Shown in pieces: positions 45,483-53,913 of a DNA stretch of 64,000 bases. The stretch spans positions 1 through 64,000 of the forward strand of contig DATHEQ010000382.1 of assembly GCA_035318505.1 (NCBI GenBank), written 5' to 3'. A program made the position numbers and the translations under genes. The DNA comes from DASWDH01 sp035318505 (GTDB lineage: Bacteria; Myxococcota_A; Polyangia; Polyangiales; Polyangiaceae). The notes under the pieces were generated by a model, which worked only from the letters and a program-made list of their open reading frames with translations, was not told the origin of the DNA and ran no database searches. How positions within the stretch are numbered: position 1 is the stretch's first letter; each line of letters starts with the position of its first letter.

Positions 45483-46787
45483 CTAGCGAGGCCCGGATAA
45501 GCTCTGAATCGAGGCTTGCAGCGTGCCCGTTGCGTCGGGCGTGTACGTGTACGGAGGAGTGGTAAACGCTGGGCCGCCGCCCCCGTTGGCGACCGTGCCG
45601 GTCGTGTTGTCATAGACATTGTCTGCAGCAGTGATGGACGCGTTCTGATCGGAACCCTCGTAAAACTCTTGCGGATTCACGACACCGGAAAAGACACTGC
45701 TCTCGACGAGGATTCGCGCACTCGTTCCCGCGCGAATGCAATAGCTTCCCGTGGGCGAAGACCAAAGGTTATTGAACAAGTGGTTTTTGCCGAACCGTAC
45801 CCGCGGTTGTCGCTGCGACACGTTGTCGGTCCACCAGTTGTGGTGCCACGTGACATTCAAGGTGTTGGCGTCGTCATAGGTCACTGGCGTATCGGTGCTT
45901 CCGACGAGGTTCGCATAGCGGTGCCCGAAAGCGCCGGTCGAATCGTTGCCGACGTCGTCGGTGCGCGGCGAGTAGTGAAACTTCGTCCACGATACCGTGA
46001 CGTAGTTGGCGCCGTTCGTGATGTCGAGGTTGCCGTCCGTGCCGTCGGAGATGTCGCAGTGGTCGACCCAGACGTGGTGGGCGTTCTTTTGAATCGTCAT
46101 GGCGTCGAAGCCGGAAGAGCAGCCCACCGCGGGATCATAGGTCGGGTCGAGCGCGCAGTCGCCGACGGCATATCCGACGACGGTCATGTTGCGGAAGATC
46201 ACGTTCACCGAGCCGCTCATCTCGATGTGCCCTTCGATGCGCGCGCCGCACCCGACGATGGTCTTGTTGGAACCGATGGTCAGGTTCCCGCGCAACGTTC
46301 CCTTCACCTGAATGATCTTGGGTGCGGTGCCGGCGACATGGGTCCTGAGTTCCGCGATCGACGACACAGAAACGGTCGGCCCCGCTGCGCCGCCGACGGT
46401 CGTGGTCACGCCGAGGTCGGGCACCGAGGCCCAGCCCACCACATCACCGGGGCCATCGAGAGGGCATTCTCCGAGACCGCCCTCTTCGCTTCCGCCTGCT
46501 CCGGCGCTGCCAGCCGTTCCACTGCTGCCCGCCACGCCGGCGCCCGCTGCTCCGCCGCTTCCCGTCGTTTCGCCGCCGCCCGTCGCTCCGCCATTTCCGG
46601 CTGCTCCGCCGGGCTCGGCTCTACCGGGGCTCGAGCACCCGCATCCTGCCAGCCAGATTGCCATGAGACCGTAGGCAGCGAGGCGATCGCTTTTTTTGAG
46701 GCGAGCCTCGTTGGCGCGAAGAACGTGCGCGCCGAAGGGCGGGGAAGAAAGATCGGCTCGGGGAGGCCAATCGGTATTCAGCATCAT
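45483..46787 (-). CDS. Lipoprotein pectate lyase (polysaccharide lyase family 1)
   Basis: 434 residues; GAGGA lies 9 bp before the ATG at 46787. Signal/lipobox WLAGC (Cys about 49), Gly-rich linker to about 105, then a right-handed parallel beta-helix typical of PelC-like lyases: KTIVGCGARIEG, VWVDHCDISDG (the vWiDH motif), DGNLDITNGANYVTVSWTKF and SQRQPRVRFGKNHLFNNL containing the catalytic Arg. These enzymes cleave polygalacturonate by beta-elimination with Ca2+. The protein is likely held on the cell surface by its lipid anchor. Two GntR-type operators at 46823-46857 lie just upstream. Confidence 0.92.
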   Translation of the reverse strand: MMLNTDWPPRADLSSPPFGAHVLRANEARLKKSDRLAAYGLMAIWLAGCGCSSPGRAEPGGAAGNGGATGGGETTGSGGAAGAGVAGSSGTAGSAGAGGSEEGGLGECPLDGPGDVVGWASVPDLGVTTTVGGAAGPTVSVSSIAELRTHVAGTAPKIIQVKGTLRGNLTIGSNKTIVGCGARIEGHIEMSGSVNVIFRNMTVVGYAVGDCALDPTYDPAVGCSSGFDAMTIQKNAHHVWVDHCDISDGTDGNLDITNGANYVTVSWTKFHYSPRTDDVGNDSTGAFGHRYANLVGSTDTPVTYDDANTLNVTWHHNWWTDNVSQRQPRVRFGKNHLFNNLWSSPTGSYCIRAGTSARILVESSVFSGVVNPQEFYEGSDQNASITAADNVYDNTTGTVANGGGGPAFTTPPYTYTPDATGTLQASIQSLSGPR

Positions 46788-46822
46788 TGTTTTGCGTCCT
46801 CGGGCGGCGCTAGGGCCCGGAA

Positions 46823-46835
46823 GTGGTCATACCAC
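46823..46835. promoter_or_regulatory. GntR-type operator, site 1
   Basis: GTGGTCATACCAC, a perfect dyad matching the TGGTnnnACCA pattern of FadR/ExuR-like GntR regulators. It starts 36 bp upstream of the pectate lyase ATG. Confidence 0.6.
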
Positions 46836-46842
46836 AATACAA

Positions 46843-46857
46843 AGTGGTCTTACCACT
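46843..46857. promoter_or_regulatory. GntR-type operator, site 2
   Basis: AGTGGTCTTACCACT, a perfect 6-bp dyad around CTT, centred 21 bp (two helical turns) from site 1. Side-by-side placement suggests cooperative binding that controls the pectate lyase gene and possibly the divergent trehalose gene. Confidence 0.6.
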
Positions 46858-47076
46858 GGTGAGGTTCCCGCTGCCTGCGAATGTGCGCCGTCGCACGCGG
46901 AGGGCGAATCGCGACCTGACGAAATTGGGTGCCATCGGTGGATCGGCTTTGCGTGGCCGCGCTGCGCCAATTCAAGCCATCATCCGGGGCAAGGCGTCGC
47001 GTCGCTGCGGGCACGCCCTGTGCAGATCGTCCTTCCGCACGATGCGGGGCGAACGGTGACGTGCGCTCTTCTACCC

Positions 47077-49275
47077 ATGCCTCGTCTGGTCGTCGTCTCC
47101 AACCGCCTGCCCTTCACCTTACAGTTGGCGGGGGAACAGCTCGAATATGCGCCCAGCTCGGGCGGTCTCGTCAGTGCGCTCAGCGCGTACCTCGAAAGCA
47201 AGCATCGCGAAGACCCGACGTTCGAACATCTTTGGGTCGGTTGGCCGGGTACCGCGGTGCCGCAAGAGCTCGAGGTACGGGTGAGAGAGGAATCGCTCGC
47301 GACGCACGCAGCGTATCCCGTTTTTCTCACGGCCGAAGACGTGCAAAATTTCTACGACGGCTTCTGCAATGGCACGCTATGGCCGCTCTTTCACTACTTT
47401 CCCTCGTACGTGGAGTACAGCCCCTCGTATTGGGACACTTATATTCGGGTCAATGCCTGCTTTCGGGAGGCTCTGCTCGAGGTCCTGCGCCCCGACGACA
47501 CGATTTGGGTCCACGACTACCAACTCTTGCTCTTGCCCGGAATGATCCGAGAGAAGCTGCCGGGGGCGAGCATCGGTTTCTTTCTGCACATCCCTTTCCC
47601 ATCGCACGAGCTCTTTCGACTGCTGCCGACTCCTTGGAAACGCCAGCTCCTCCTCGGTATGCTGGGAGCGGACCTGATCGGTTTTCACACGTACGAGTAC
47701 ACGCAGTACTTTCTGCATTGCGTGTTTCGCATTCTCGGTCACGACCATCGGCTGGGGCAGATCAGCGTAGAAGACCAAGTGCGTCGCGCCGACACCTTTC
47801 CCATAGGAATCGACTACGACAAGTTCATGACGGCGGCGACCAGCGAGGCCGTCATCCACCGTCGTGGTGAGCTCGAAGCGAGCATTCATGGAAAAAAGGC
47901 GATCTTCTCGGTCGACCGCCTCGATTACACCAAAGGCATTCTCAATCGGTTGACGGGATACGAAGAGTTTCTCGTCCGGTATCCGCAATGGCTCGAACGT
48001 GTGGTCTTCTTGCTCGTCATCGTCCCGTCGCGCGAGGAAGTTGCACTTTATCGACGAATGAAACAAGAAGTCGACGAGTGCGTTGGCAGGATCAACGGCC
48101 GTTTCGGGACGGTCGAGTGGGCGCCCGTCGTCTACCAGTATCGATCGCTCGATTTCGAAACCCTGGTAGCGCTCTATCAACTTTCTCCGGTGGCATTGAT
48201 AACGCCGCTGCGCGACGGGATGAATCTGGTCGCAAAGGAGTACCTGGCGTCGAAGCCGGACGGGACGGGAGCGCTCGTTTTGAGTGAAATGACCGGCGCG
48301 GCTCGTGAGCTGGGTGAGGCCATTCTCATCAATCCCAACCACTGGACCGAGATAGCCGAGGCGCTGGACCAGGCTCTGACCATGGGCAGTGAAGAGCAAG
48401 TGCAAAGAAATCGTCCGATGCAGCAGAGGCTCAAGGCCTACGACGCGAAGTGGTGGGCAGAACAGTTTCTTTCGTCGCTATCGAAGGTCAAATCTCGGCA
48501 AGAACGACTTTCGACGAGGTCCCTCGCCCCGCCGCTGCAGGAGGAGATCAAGACCGCCTATCACGCGGCGCGACGGGCGCTCTTGCTCCTCGATTACGAC
48601 GGAACGTTGGTGCCTTTCGCTTCTCAGCCCAGTGCGGCTCACCCCGATCCCGAGCTCGAGGCGCTGCTCGCCGCGTTGTCGCGAGAGCCACAGCGTCACG
48701 TTTTCTTGGTCAGCGGTCGTGACAAGCACACCCTCGAGCGGTGGTTCGCTGGGCTCGACATCGGTCTCTTGGCCGAGCACGGCGCGTGGGTGCGCCGCCC
48801 CGGAGAAGAGTGGAAGCTCCTCAAGCCCGTGACATCCGGATGGAAAGAGGGCATCGCTCCCATGGTGAGAATGTACGTCGGCCGGGTGGCCGGCTCGCTC
48901 TTCGAAGAAAAGGAATTTTCGGTCGCGTGGCACTATCGCCAGTGCGATCCCGATCTCGGCGAACAGCGCGCGAAGGAGTTGATTGACGACATCACGCAGT
49001 TGGCGGCCAATCTGGACATCCAAGTGCTGGAGGGAAAGAAGGTCGTCGAGATTCGAAACTCGGCGGTCAACAAGGGAACGGCGGCCGCGCAGTTGGCGCA
49101 AGAACTCGATCCAGACATCATTTTGGCGATCGGAGACGACCAGACCGACGAAGACATGTTCCGCGCCTTGCCCGATCGGGCGGTGACGGTCCGAGTAGGG
49201 GCGACGTTCTCGCGTGCGCGCTACAGCCTGAGAGACCATCGCGCCGTGCGGCGGTTTCTCCGACTTCTCACCTAG
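47077..49275 (+). CDS. otsAB: Trehalose-6-phosphate synthase/phosphatase fusion
   Basis: 732 residues from the ATG at 47077; upstream in-frame starts run into the divergent pectate lyase gene and a GTG at 47056 is an alternative. Residues 1-465 are a GT20 synthase: VVVSNRLPF, GGLVSAL, HDYQLLLLPGMIRE, FFLHIPFPSHELFRLLP, SVDRLDYTKGI and the ALITPLRDGMNLVAKEY segment. Residues 490-732 are a HAD phosphatase: LLDYDGTLVPF (two catalytic Asp), LVSGRDK, a Lys in EGKKVVEIRN and IGDDQTDEDMF. UDP-glucose and glucose-6-phosphate would be turned into trehalose by a single protein, used for osmotic and desiccation protection. Divergent from the pectate lyase gene across 289 bp. Confidence 0.95.
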   Translation: MPRLVVVSNRLPFTLQLAGEQLEYAPSSGGLVSALSAYLESKHREDPTFEHLWVGWPGTAVPQELEVRVREESLATHAAYPVFLTAEDVQNFYDGFCNGTLWPLFHYFPSYVEYSPSYWDTYIRVNACFREALLEVLRPDDTIWVHDYQLLLLPGMIREKLPGASIGFFLHIPFPSHELFRLLPTPWKRQLLLGMLGADLIGFHTYEYTQYFLHCVFRILGHDHRLGQISVEDQVRRADTFPIGIDYDKFMTAATSEAVIHRRGELEASIHGKKAIFSVDRLDYTKGILNRLTGYEEFLVRYPQWLERVVFLLVIVPSREEVALYRRMKQEVDECVGRINGRFGTVEWAPVVYQYRSLDFETLVALYQLSPVALITPLRDGMNLVAKEYLASKPDGTGALVLSEMTGAARELGEAILINPNHWTEIAEALDQALTMGSEEQVQRNRPMQQRLKAYDAKWWAEQFLSSLSKVKSRQERLSTRSLAPPLQEEIKTAYHAARRALLLLDYDGTLVPFASQPSAAHPDPELEALLAALSREPQRHVFLVSGRDKHTLERWFAGLDIGLLAEHGAWVRRPGEEWKLLKPVTSGWKEGIAPMVRMYVGRVAGSLFEEKEFSVAWHYRQCDPDLGEQRAKELIDDITQLAANLDIQVLEGKKVVEIRNSAVNKGTAAAQLAQELDPDIILAIGDDQTDEDMFRALPDRAVTVRVGATFSRARYSLRDHRAVRRFLRLLT

Positions 49276-49368
49276 CTCGCCCAACGTCGCGGCTCGATAC
49301 GCGCCGGGCATCGTCCTAGAGACCCCTGGCCGGCCCAGCAAGTATCCGCGCGCTGCGCTAGGCGGCTG

Positions 49369-49953
49369 TTGCCCTATCCTGTAGCCGCGATGCCGACTAT
49401 GTCGGAGGGCATGCTCTCTGCGCGCCGGCTATTTGACCCTCCTCTTGCCGGGATCGAGGTATTCTTCTCCTTGGCTGTGGCAACTTCGGAACGCCCCCGG
49501 AAAACTTCCATCAGCACGGGGCGTGCGGGCACCGGCCAGGCGGAGTATGGGGCGCAGTCCCGGCGTCCGGTGGACGACCGTCCGCGCGTCTACTGGTTGG
49601 ATACGCAAACCTTGGCCATCGATTGGTTTGGACGAGTCACGGTCGAGAAATGCGAGTTCGCGCTCCATGAATCCGAGCGGCTCGCCCAACAACGCGTCCC
49701 GACGCGTTTCTTTTCCGACACCTCGGGAGCGTCGAACTACGATGTCGGGATTCGAAGATCGGCAGCGGCGATCTTGAGTCTCGTGCGCACCCTGGGCGTC
49801 GCGGAGTTGGTGGCCGTGGTCGAATCGGCGCCCATCCGGATGTTTGCGGCCACGATGGCGTTTGTCACAGGAATGAAGTTGCAAGCCTTCAGCTCCCGAC
49901 GCGACGCTCTATCTTATTTGAACCAAATCAAGCGCCCCGACGCTTCGCCGTGA
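49369..49953 (+). CDS. STAS/SpoIIAA-like small protein
   Basis: 194 residues as listed; the downstream Met codons at 49390 and 49399 are equally possible starts, none with a clear ribosome-binding site. The N-terminal 60 residues are disordered-looking. From about 72 the YWLDTQTLAIDWFGRVTVEKCEFAL segment, then RFFSDTSGASNYDVGIR, VAELVAVVESAPIRM and a final helix look like an alternating beta-alpha STAS-type fold, which usually acts in protein-protein regulation. I cannot name a partner. Its last 26 bp overlap the convergent terpene synthase gene. Confidence 0.6.
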   Translation: MPYPVAAMPTMSEGMLSARRLFDPPLAGIEVFFSLAVATSERPRKTSISTGRAGTGQAEYGAQSRRPVDDRPRVYWLDTQTLAIDWFGRVTVEKCEFALHESERLAQQRVPTRFFSDTSGASNYDVGIRRSAAAILSLVRTLGVAELVAVVESAPIRMFAATMAFVTGMKLQAFSSRRDALSYLNQIKRPDASP

Positions 49954-51172
49954 TCGTGGTTCTGCTAGGTCCGCTGCTTTGGACTGCGCGCGTCGATACC
50001 GCTCGAGCTCGCGAGCCGTAACGAGCTGATTCGTAAGACCAGTCCACATTTCCCTGAATGATGGCCGACAGCGCGGTCACGTACCGAAACACGACGTCCG
50101 GTGGTCTTTGTCCGGCGAACAAAAGCGCTTCTACCAAGGCGATAAAACGCTCGATTTTGGCGTCGCAGTTCTTCACCGCCAGTGCGGTCGCCTGTTCGAG
50201 GTCAATCTTGTGCTCGCGCTGCAAACAAGGGATCAGATTGTGCACGTCGCCTGCGCGGCTCTCCTTGGCGAAGGAATAAATGTCGTTGTGCCAGCAAGTC
50301 ACGTCATTGGTGATATTCGCAAGCTCGACGATCAGCGGGTGGCGGCGCAGAGCGATGGGCAGCGACTCGCCCATCGCCAGCTCGATCAAATCGATGTAAA
50401 TCGGGAGCCCGCCCGTGACCCGGCGCATGGACCGGTAACCCTCCATCGTTGGCGCCGCGCTCGCTTGGCGATTTTCGGCTTCCCACACCGACGAGTCGAA
50501 ATAGTCGCTGAGCGTCTGGCAAAAGCGCTTGTGCCATGAATCCTCCGATGCGAGACGGGCCAAACGGCCGGACAGCTCGTGAAACGCCAAGTCGAGCGGC
50601 GTGCGCGCGAGCGGTAGCGCACCTGAAAGATAGCGCCGGAGGCGGTCATAAAGCCCACGTAGGTAAGCGGGGTGGGACCCGGCCGGCCCCTCATCGCAGT
50701 CGTCGTCTTCGACGAAAATCCACGTCGTCAGATCGGTGATCGCTTGCAGCCGTGGTTCGGAACCATAGTGAAAGCAGCGGCTGACTAGCCACCCGAAACG
50801 AGCGGCAGCGAATTTCGACCGAACCTTGGGATCGCGAAAAAGCTCAAACTCGTCTGCCCATTCGATCGAACGCCGTTGAATGCGGGCGACTTGCACTTGG
50901 CATATGCTGGGAAACGGCGTCCACACTTCAGGCCACTGGATGCGGGAATCTGATTCCAATCGGTTCGCCGTCCGTGGCTCGGCACGGGGGACGATCATGC
51001 TCTTGCGAGGTGGAGGTTCGTGGGCATCGTCGCCCTGGTTGTGCCTGGTGCGCGTTCTCATTTCGCCCTTCGCCATCGCATGCCGCCCGCCGGTAGGGCT
51101 ATGGACTCCCTCTTCGCAGTTGACAGCCCGCGCGCGATGCGGGCTCATCTCACGAGAAGGTTTGTTCGTCAC
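49928..51172 (-). CDS. Class I terpene synthase
   Basis: Up to 414 residues (GTG at 51172); Met33 (51076) and Met38 (51061) are alternative starts, and the first 60 residues look non-conserved. The catalytic domain is alpha-helical with the aspartate-rich metal motif FVEDDDCDEG (about residue 171 of the long form) and the NSE triad NDIYSFAKE (about 302), which bind the Mg2+-diphosphate. The RRVTGGLPIYIDLIELA stretch and a late RY pair are also family-typical. It would cyclise a prenyl diphosphate (probably farnesyl) to a terpene. No P450, prenyltransferase or other tailoring gene is adjacent, so the product is likely a volatile hydrocarbon or alcohol (inference). Confidence 0.88.
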   Translation of the reverse strand: MTNKPSREMSPHRARAVNCEEGVHSPTGGRHAMAKGEMRTRTRHNQGDDAHEPPPRKSMIVPRAEPRTANRLESDSRIQWPEVWTPFPSICQVQVARIQRRSIEWADEFELFRDPKVRSKFAAARFGWLVSRCFHYGSEPRLQAITDLTTWIFVEDDDCDEGPAGSHPAYLRGLYDRLRRYLSGALPLARTPLDLAFHELSGRLARLASEDSWHKRFCQTLSDYFDSSVWEAENRQASAAPTMEGYRSMRRVTGGLPIYIDLIELAMGESLPIALRRHPLIVELANITNDVTCWHNDIYSFAKESRAGDVHNLIPCLQREHKIDLEQATALAVKNCDAKIERFIALVEALLFAGQRPPDVVFRYVTALSAIIQGNVDWSYESARYGSRARAVSTRAVQSSGPSRTTITAKRRGA

Positions 51173-51329
51173 GTTGCACGGCCCTCAGCAAACCGGCGTG
51201 CACGTCAGCCTATTCAATAGCATTGAAAACGCGGTATACGCAACGGCCTTTTGCCGCTACTGGCAGCGACCGCCGAGGGAGAAAAATCGCGGCTCGGTGT
51301 CGATCTTCAATCATCGCCCCCCATCTTTT

Positions 51330-51367
51330 TTCCGTCGGCGCATTCCGTCGGCGCATTCCGTCGGCTC
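51330..51367. repeat. Tandem repeat, unit TTCCGTCGGCGCA, about 2.9 copies
   Basis: Three consecutive near-perfect 13-bp units in non-coding DNA upstream of the LysR remnant. Likely slippage-generated, with no assigned function. Confidence 0.6.
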
Positions 51368-51595
51368 GCCACGGCATCCCGACGCACATCGAGGGAAGCC
51401 CAGCCATCCCAGGATCCACGGATCGCGCATTCGCGGGTGCAATGAACCTGAAATCAAACGACGCGTCGCTGCAACACTGCCCCAAGGCGTTTTCCGCCGA
51501 GCGACGACGTCTTGGTGATCGGCGTTTCGAAGGTACGACAGTCGACCAACGCTCTTGGGCGCGGTTGCCCCGACCGGCAAGGCATGTGCTCACCC

Positions 51596-51618
51596 GCCTT
51601 CGGTCTGCGACCGAAGGC
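51596..51618. terminator. Hairpin GCCTTCGGTC-TGC-GACCGAAGGC
   Basis: Perfect 10-bp stem with a 3-nt loop and no T-run on either side. It lies 54 bp before the LysR-like remnant. It could be a terminator-like structure or a relic. Confidence 0.4.
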
Positions 51619-51672
51619 GCCCATTCTCGAGTTCGAGAGCGCGAACGCGCGCTTCCAGCTGGGCCAGAGCCG

Positions 51673-51951
51673 ATTCTCACGGTCAACACCGCCGAAGCCG
51701 CGGTCCTATCGGCCATCGACGGACAGGGGGTAACATGTCTTCTCTCTTATCAGGTGGACAGCGCGCTAAGCGCGGGCGATCTGTTGCCGTTGCTCACATC
51801 GTTCGAGCCCGATCCGGTTCCCGTGCACCTCGTCTACCCAGCTGGGAGCACGAGCTCCGCCAAGGTGCGAGCCTTCGTCGAGCTCGCGACGCCGCGCTTG
51901 CGCGCGATCCTCGGCGATTCTCTGCGGTCCGCGCAGCGTCGGAGAAAATAG
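51673..51951 (+). pseudogene. C-terminal fragment of a LysR-type regulator
   Basis: The last about 92 residues of an open frame match the end of a LysR effector-binding domain: LTVNTAEAAVLSAIDGQGV, LLSYQVDSALSAGDLLPLL, then PVPVHLVYPAGSTSSAKVRAFVELATPRLRAIL. Sequence upstream in the same frame is not LysR-like, there is no helix-turn-helix, and no sensible start, so the N-terminal two thirds are lost. The intact LysR gene at 53.9 kb is of a different (NodD-like) subtype and is not its source. Confidence 0.75.
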
Positions 51952-52054
51952 ACCTTTGTTGCGCGTCATCACGAGGCTTCGGCGGTCAGCGCCTCTTCTC
52001 GCAGCTCTTCGAGCGTTTCGACGATCGAGCGACGCCTCCCGAACATTTTTTTTG

Positions 52055-53131
52055 CTAAGCCGCTTGCCGAAGCACTGCCATGCCAACGTCGCTGCCGGAC
52101 ACCACTGCGGTTTCTTCGTGCGCCCACGCCTTGGCGATTGGGAGCAGCGCGGACTGAAGCGCGGCTGCGTCGCGCGGGCGGGCGTCGGGCGACTTGGCCA
52201 GGCAGCTCAGGATCAAACGTTCGAGCTCGGCGGGAATCGAGGCGCGAGCGCGCGCGGAGGGAGGCACCGGAACGCTGTGCAGGTGCTGGCAGCAGACCTC
52301 GAGCACCGTCTTGCCCGAAAAGGGAGGAACCCCCGTCAGCAAAAAGTATCCAAGCGCGCCGACCGCATAGAGGTCACTGCGCCCATCCATTGTTTCCGGC
52401 GCCGTCACGGCCTCGGGCGCTAGGTAGGTGGGCGTGCCGACAATCGCGTTGACATCCGTCTCTGCGGCGTCGCGCGCGTTCTGCCCAAATTCCTTGATCA
52501 AGCCGAAGTCGAGCACCTTGACCGTATCTTGCATCTCGCCGCCGTCGCACAAGAAGATGTTGGCGGGTTTGATGTCGCGGTGAAGCAAGCCGGCGCTGTG
52601 TGCTTCCACCAAAGCGCCGCAGATTTGCGCCAGCAGATGGGCGACGCGTGCCGGCGCTTGGGGCCCAGTTCGATCGACGAGCGCCTGCAGATCCAAGCCC
52701 TCGAGGTACTCCATCGCGTAGTAGAGGCTGCCTTCGGGGGTGCGACCGAAGTCGTAAACCGAAATGGTATTGGGGTGCCTGAGCAGGCTCGTCAGGTGAA
52801 ACTCACGCTCGAAGCGCTCGACCGTGCCCCCTTCGGCGCGATCGAAGGGCAGAAGCTTGATCGCCGTCGGGCGCTCGAACACCTTGTCCTGCGCCTTGTA
52901 GACGATGCCCATCGCGCCTTCGCCAATCTTTTCCCCCAGGATGTAGGGGCCGAACGGCTCTTCGGCCGTGGGCGAAACCGGTCGCGGCCCGATGGCGCGC
53001 CGGCCAGCGGCACGCCCCCAGATCGTCGCGGCGAAGACTCGGAGCTCGATCGCGACCGCGACGACCCATGCCCAAACCGCTGCCGTCGTGCTTTCCGTCG
53101 TCCTGTTTTCTACGTCGATTGCGAGGGCCAT
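52055..53131 (-). CDS. Ser/Thr protein kinase with N-terminal membrane segment
   Basis: 358 residues from the ATG at 53131, preceded by GGAGAGG; an ATG at 53155 is upstream. Residues 18-38 (AVWAWVVAVAIELRVFAATI) form a probable membrane segment, then a complete Hanks-type kinase: IGEGAMGIVYKA (Gly loop), AIKLLPF (Lys), HRDIKPANIF, LDFGLIKEF, GTPTYLAPE and DGRSDLYAVGALGYFLLTG. Cytosolic kinase on the inner membrane. There is no extracellular sensor domain, and the short C-terminal tail ends soon after the kinase. Typical of the many eukaryote-like kinases in myxobacteria. The target is unknown and no phosphatase gene is adjacent. Confidence 0.93.
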   Translation of the reverse strand: MALAIDVENRTTESTTAAVWAWVVAVAIELRVFAATIWGRAAGRRAIGPRPVSPTAEEPFGPYILGEKIGEGAMGIVYKAQDKVFERPTAIKLLPFDRAEGGTVERFEREFHLTSLLRHPNTISVYDFGRTPEGSLYYAMEYLEGLDLQALVDRTGPQAPARVAHLLAQICGALVEAHSAGLLHRDIKPANIFLCDGGEMQDTVKVLDFGLIKEFGQNARDAAETDVNAIVGTPTYLAPEAVTAPETMDGRSDLYAVGALGYFLLTGVPPFSGKTVLEVCCQHLHSVPVPPSARARASIPAELERLILSCLAKSPDARPRDAAALQSALLPIAKAWAHEETAVVSGSDVGMAVLRQAA

Positions 53132-53445
53132 TTTCCCTCTCCGAAACGAACGCACCGAAGATACGGGGCGCGACTGTCACCCTTGTGTCAGGAATTATCC
53201 GGGCGGCAGGTGCCGATTTTCTTCGTCCAGCACAGCGACTTACGGCCGACATCGGTCACGACGGGTCGTGCGCGCTGGCTCTACCGAGACGTCGTACGAA
53301 GCCCCCTCCATTCGACAAGAAAGTGACTTTTCTCCCGCCTGAGGTCGCCGGACCCGGCCCTACCCGGGACCGCGCGACCTCGGGCAATCGTCGATGCGTG
53401 CGATCGGTGAGACGGACCGGACCGGCGGAGCCGACCAACCAACCC
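53132..53445. other. 314-bp intergenic region, nothing recognised
   Basis: Between the kinase start and the rhodanese stop, both leftward. It must hold the kinase promoter. No repeat, hairpin or small frame stands out. Confidence 0.5.
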
Positions 53446-53799
53446 TCATCCGGTGGCGGCACGCGCGGGCGTTGCGCTTTCGAGCAGGTGGCCGGCCTGC
53501 GTCCACTCTGCTTTTCCACCGCTGAAGACCCGTACGCGCCGGTAGCCGAGGCTCGCGAGCTTGCGCTCTGCCACGTGCGAATTTTGGCAGGTGGGTCCCG
53601 AGCAATAAACGACGATCTCGGTGTCCCTGTCCGGGAGAACCTGGCCGGCATGGGGCTCGATCGCATCGAGAGGCAGGTTGATCGCGCCCGGCAAGTGTCC
53701 GGCGTCGTAGTACGGCGACGGCAACGCTTCGACGAGAACGAAGCGGGCGTGCTCACGGATCATGGCGGTCAGCTCTTCGGTCGTGATTTCGGTCGACAT
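53446..53799 (-). CDS. Single-domain rhodanese
   Basis: 117 residues from the ATG at 53799, which has a textbook AAAGGAG 7 bp upstream (a longer frame to 53859 is rejected). Rhodanese fold features: VLVEALPSPYYDAGHLPGAINLPLD, the active Cys in VVYCSGPTCQNSH (about residue 67) and FSGGKAEWTQAGH. It would carry a persulfide and transfer sulfur or act in redox or detoxification. It is divergent from a LysR gene, the usual arrangement when that regulator controls it. Confidence 0.9.
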   Translation of the reverse strand: MSTEITTEELTAMIREHARFVLVEALPSPYYDAGHLPGAINLPLDAIEPHAGQVLPDRDTEIVVYCSGPTCQNSHVAERKLASLGYRRVRVFSGGKAEWTQAGHLLESATPARAATG

Positions 53800-53872
53800 G
53801 GTCGGCTCCTTTCGGCTCGGCGTTATCCGCGAGCTCGTGAAAGGAAGATGCGCTCGCACGCGTCAACAGTCG

Positions 53873-53913
53873 AACGAATGTTCGTTATGTTAGATATTCA
53901 AGCTGTGAATATC
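53873..53913. promoter_or_regulatory. Two dyads in the rhodanese/LysR divergent region
   Basis: AACGAA-TG-TTCGTT at 53873-53886 and GATATTC-N7-GAATATC at 53893-53913, the second fitting the LysR T-N11-A rule. Both overlap the annotated LysR start codons, so the true start may be the in-frame GTG at 53905. Likely regulator binding sites. Confidence 0.5.

Larger units (their letters stand above)
51173..51672. other. 500-bp region between terpene synthase and LysR remnant, no intact gene
   Basis: No frame resembles a protein family. Contains a 13-bp tandem repeat (51330-51367) and a strong hairpin (51596-51618). Probably eroded DNA left by a deletion of the LysR gene's 5' part. Confidence 0.5.

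Noticed and set aside
44911..45486. Pro/Ala-repeat protein on the plus strand
   Set aside because: It is the antisense of the Gly-rich linker of the hydrolase lipoprotein; the repeat is an artefact of that linker.
53068..53877. Long N-terminal extension of the LysR frame
   Set aside because: It overlaps the rhodanese gene, which has a perfect ribosome-binding site, and lacks LysR features before about 53.9 kb.
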